64,000 nt of DNA from Deinococcus peraridilitoris DSM 19664 (GTDB lineage: Bacteria; Deinococcota; Deinococci; Deinococcales; Deinococcaceae): NCBI RefSeq assembly GCF_000317835.1, contig NC_019793.1:989001-1053000 (forward strand), given 5' to 3'. The notes beneath the pieces were generated by a model, which was not told the DNA's origin, searched no databases, and worked only from the letters and a program-made list of their open reading frames with translations. Shown here piece by piece: positions 62,105-64,000 of the stretch (positions within the stretch are counted from its first letter, which is position 1; every line of letters starts with the position of its first letter). The position numbers and the translations under genes are program-made.

Positions 62105-63118
62105 ATGAAGAACCTGCTTACCCTGAGCGCCCTCGCGCTCGTCAGCGGCGCCATCGCGCAACCCCGCATCAGCCCGCAGAGCATCATCGTGAACCCCACC
62201 CCCACCGAACTGTCGGTCCGTGTCTGGACCAACAAGGACACCTCGGGCAACCAGACCCCCGATTACCGTGTGGGCGAAAAGATCACGCTCTTCACCACCG
62301 TCAATCAGGACGCCTACGTTTACCTGTTCAACGTCAACCCTGACGGCAGCATCGATCAGATTCTGCCCAACCGCTACCAGAGCGGCCAGAATTTCCTGCG
62401 CGGCGGCACCACCAAGCAGTTCCCCGCTCAGGGCGACAATTTCACCTTCGACATCAGCGGTCAGGCGGGCCTGAACAAGGTGCTGGCGCTCGCCAGCAAG
62501 ACCCAGCTGAATCTCGACCAGATCAGCCAGTTTCGCGCCGACCAGCAGAACCAGGGCTTTGCCACGGTGACCGTGCGCGGCCAGGACAACTTCGCCCGGG
62601 CGCTCTCGATCGTCGTGAATCCTGTGCCGCAAAACGCCTGGACCACGGACGTGGCGCTCTACAGCACCGTCACCGGTCAGGCTCAGGCTCCCGCCCGTGG
62701 TGGCGTGAATGTGGCCTCGAACGTACAGGGCACCGTGTTCCTCAATGACCGCGAAGTCGGCCAGACCGGCAGTACCTTCGCAAACATCACGCCCGGCACC
62801 TACCGCGTGCGTGTCAGTGCTCCCGGCTACGCCGACTACACCACCACCGTCACCGTCCGCGCAGGTGCCACGCTCAACGTCAGCGCCGCCCTGCAGGCCG
62901 AAAAAGTGCCACTGCGCATCGTGAGCAACGTCGAGAACGCGCGGATCTTCGTGGACGGCCGCGAAGCCGGCACCATCCGTGACCGCGACCTGACCGTCAA
63001 CCTCGAACGCGGTGACTACGAGATCACCGTGATCGCTCCGGGTCACCGTGCCAGCGTGCAGACCGTGCAGGTACGCAACGCCGGCAACCTGACCGTCAAC
63101 CTCAGCCGCGTGCGCTGA
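62105..63118 (+). CDS. Exported DUF4384/PEGA-domain protein
   Basis: 337 residues. Signal peptide MKNLLTLSALALVSGAIAQ. Residues about 35-170 fit DUF4384 (ELSVRVWTNKDT; YRVGEKITLFTTVNQDAYVYLFNVNPDGSIDQILPN). Two PEGA-like repeats follow: GTVFLNDREVGQTGSTFANITPGTYRVRVSAPGY and ARIFVDGREAGTIRDRDLTVNLERGDYEITVIAPGH. PEGA modules occur in cell-surface proteins. GGAGG site upstream; ends at a strong terminator. Likely a secreted or envelope protein, role unknown. Confidence 0.85.
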   Translation: MKNLLTLSALALVSGAIAQPRISPQSIIVNPTPTELSVRVWTNKDTSGNQTPDYRVGEKITLFTTVNQDAYVYLFNVNPDGSIDQILPNRYQSGQNFLRGGTTKQFPAQGDNFTFDISGQAGLNKVLALASKTQLNLDQISQFRADQQNQGFATVTVRGQDNFARALSIVVNPVPQNAWTTDVALYSTVTGQAQAPARGGVNVASNVQGTVFLNDREVGQTGSTFANITPGTYRVRVSAPGYADYTTTVTVRAGATLNVSAALQAEKVPLRIVSNVENARIFVDGREAGTIRDRDLTVNLERGDYEITVIAPGHRASVQTVQVRNAGNLTVNLSRVR

Positions 63119-63130
63119 GCGCTACGCAAC

Positions 63131-63160
63131 AAAAAACCCTGCCTTCGGGCAGGGTTTTTT
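63131..63160. terminator. Bidirectional terminator with TTCG loop
   Basis: AAAAAACCCTGCC-TTCG-GGCAGGGTTTTTT, a perfect stem with an A-tract and a T-tract, between convergent genes. Confidence 0.96.
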
Positions 63161-63179
63161 GTCGGAGCACGGACTGGAA

Positions 63180-64000
63180 TCAGGACGCTTCGCGCAGCAG
63201 CCACCGAAGAAAGTAGGACACGCCCTGTGGGCGCCAGCCGGGCACAGTCCCGGCAAAGACCCGGGCGTGCTCATGAAAGCGCAAGGCGCGCATCAGCACT
63301 GCCAGCAGCACGGCGTCACCCAGCAGGTACTCGGCCCCACGAATCCTGCTGGCCTGCAGAAAGGCCCGCCACAACGCAAGTCCGCTGTCCGGATAAGCCT
63401 GACGGACCGGCAAGGTATGTCTTGCGGGGTGCATCAGCCACGCCAGAAACCAGCCCGCATCGAGCAGCGGGTGACCGACGTGGGCCTCGTTCCAGTCGAA
63501 CCACACCGCACCCCGAGGGCCGTACAGGGCGTTCATGGGATGCGCGTCTCCATGGCAGGCGGTCAGTTCCAGCTTCAGAACGGCCAGCCGCCGCCTCGCC
63601 TGCTCAAGGCGCGGAAGCAAGCGCACGAGTTGTGTCACCTGCTCCGCACTCAGGCCGGCGTCACGCAGCCCTTCGGCGTCACGGAACAGGGCGTCGGCTT
63701 GAACAGGCAGCTCCTGCAACGCAACGACCGGGCAGCCTAGTGCGGGCGCGTCAAGGATGCGGTGCGCCCGCGCGAGCCCTTCGGCAGCCTCGACCCATAT
63801 CTCGAAGTTGGCTTCCTCGTGCAGGCGTCGCCCGCCGTCACGGGAAAGCAGCCAGCCACGGGCGGGATCCGTCGCGAGAATCTCGGGCAGACCGGCGGGC
63901 CACCGGAGCAACACCTCACGGGTCACTGCGGCCTCGCGTCCCCGGTAAACGGCTTTGAAGTACACCACCCCGCCGCTTGTTGCGGCACGCAGCACGCACG
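63180..64000 (-). CDS. Phosphotransferase (aminoglycoside phosphotransferase-like), C-terminal part
   Basis: The frame is open to the window edge; 273 codons are visible. Kinase-like catalytic loop CHGDAHPMNALYG (His-Gly-Asp and Asn) and metal-binding VWFDWNEAHVGHPLLDAGWFLAWL define the APH/choline kinase-like fold. The visible N-terminus (LRAATSGGVVYFKAV) already contains the nucleotide-binding Lys strand, which usually lies 40-60 residues in, so the real start is beyond 64000; a GTG at 63995 is probably internal. Substrate unknown. Confidence 0.82.
   Translation of the reverse strand, partial: CVLRAATSGGVVYFKAVYRGREAAVTREVLLRWPAGLPEILATDPARGWLLSRDGGRRLHEEANFEIWVEAAEGLARAHRILDAPALGCPVVALQELPVQADALFRDAEGLRDAGLSAEQVTQLVRLLPRLEQARRRLAVLKLELTACHGDAHPMNALYGPRGAVWFDWNEAHVGHPLLDAGWFLAWLMHPARHTLPVRQAYPDSGLALWRAFLQASRIRGAEYLLGDAVLLAVLMRALRFHEHARVFAGTVPGWRPQGVSYFLRWLLREAS

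Overview
The window is a gene-dense, GC-rich chromosomal stretch that looks like a member of the Deinococcaceae. The grounds are the Thermus/Deinococcus-type RNA polymerase subunits (including a large N-terminal insertion in beta prime), a 405-residue EF-Tu, frequent GTG/TTG starts, and many genes whose -10 box ends only 6-7 nt before the start codon, i.e. predicted leaderless mRNAs, which are reported to be abundant in Deinococcus deserti. I see no CRISPR array, insertion sequence, prophage or rRNA.

Layout. 1-3853: the N-terminal part of an acyl-CoA dehydrogenase (minus), a NUDIX/winged-helix regulator with palindromes over its promoter, an unknown gene, ybaB-recR, and three overlapping roadblock/LC7 genes. 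3875-7620: a heterodimeric ABC exporter (minus). 7806-13207: the translation/transcription cluster tRNA-Thr-Tyr-Gly-Thr, tuf, rpmG, secE, nusG, rplK, rplA, rplJ, rplL. 13304-14481: two genes of unknown function. 14677-23074: rpoB-rpoC. 23115-25623: a beta-hydroxyacid dehydrogenase-like gene, a small secreted protein and pyrF. 26036-30495: a probable catabolic operon (lactate-permease-like transporter, small membrane protein, gamma-glutamyltransferase-family amidohydrolase, isochorismatase-like hydrolase). 30654-32900: two membrane proteins and the remains of a ferric-reductase-type gene. 32987-38487: a MoxR, DUF58 and TgpA-transglutaminase operon followed by an exported stalk-domain protein. 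39996-42301: glmS with a probable glmS ribozyme in its leader. 42316-47722: GNAT, baeRF-like protein, RNase Y and an S41 peptidase. 47904-51743: a peptide-type ABC importer without its ATPases. 51893-64000: ddl, a peroxiredoxin, a TRIC-type channel, a DsbA-like protein, fchA, mgsA, dnaX, hemL, a PEGA-domain protein and the C-terminal part of a phosphotransferase.

Several regulatory features stand out. dnaX carries an A8 run forming the heptamer A AAA AAG followed four codons later by a -1-frame stop, as expected for making a short gamma product. The glmS leader matches the conserved core of the glmS ribozyme. Several genes (the one at 1351, recR, pyrF, the lactate-permease-like gene, the gene at 53996, dnaX) are preceded by a 9-25-codon mini-ORF whose stop overlaps their start codon, and some of these mini-ORFs sit directly behind a -10 box. 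All functional calls rest on motif recognition by eye; no database search was run.
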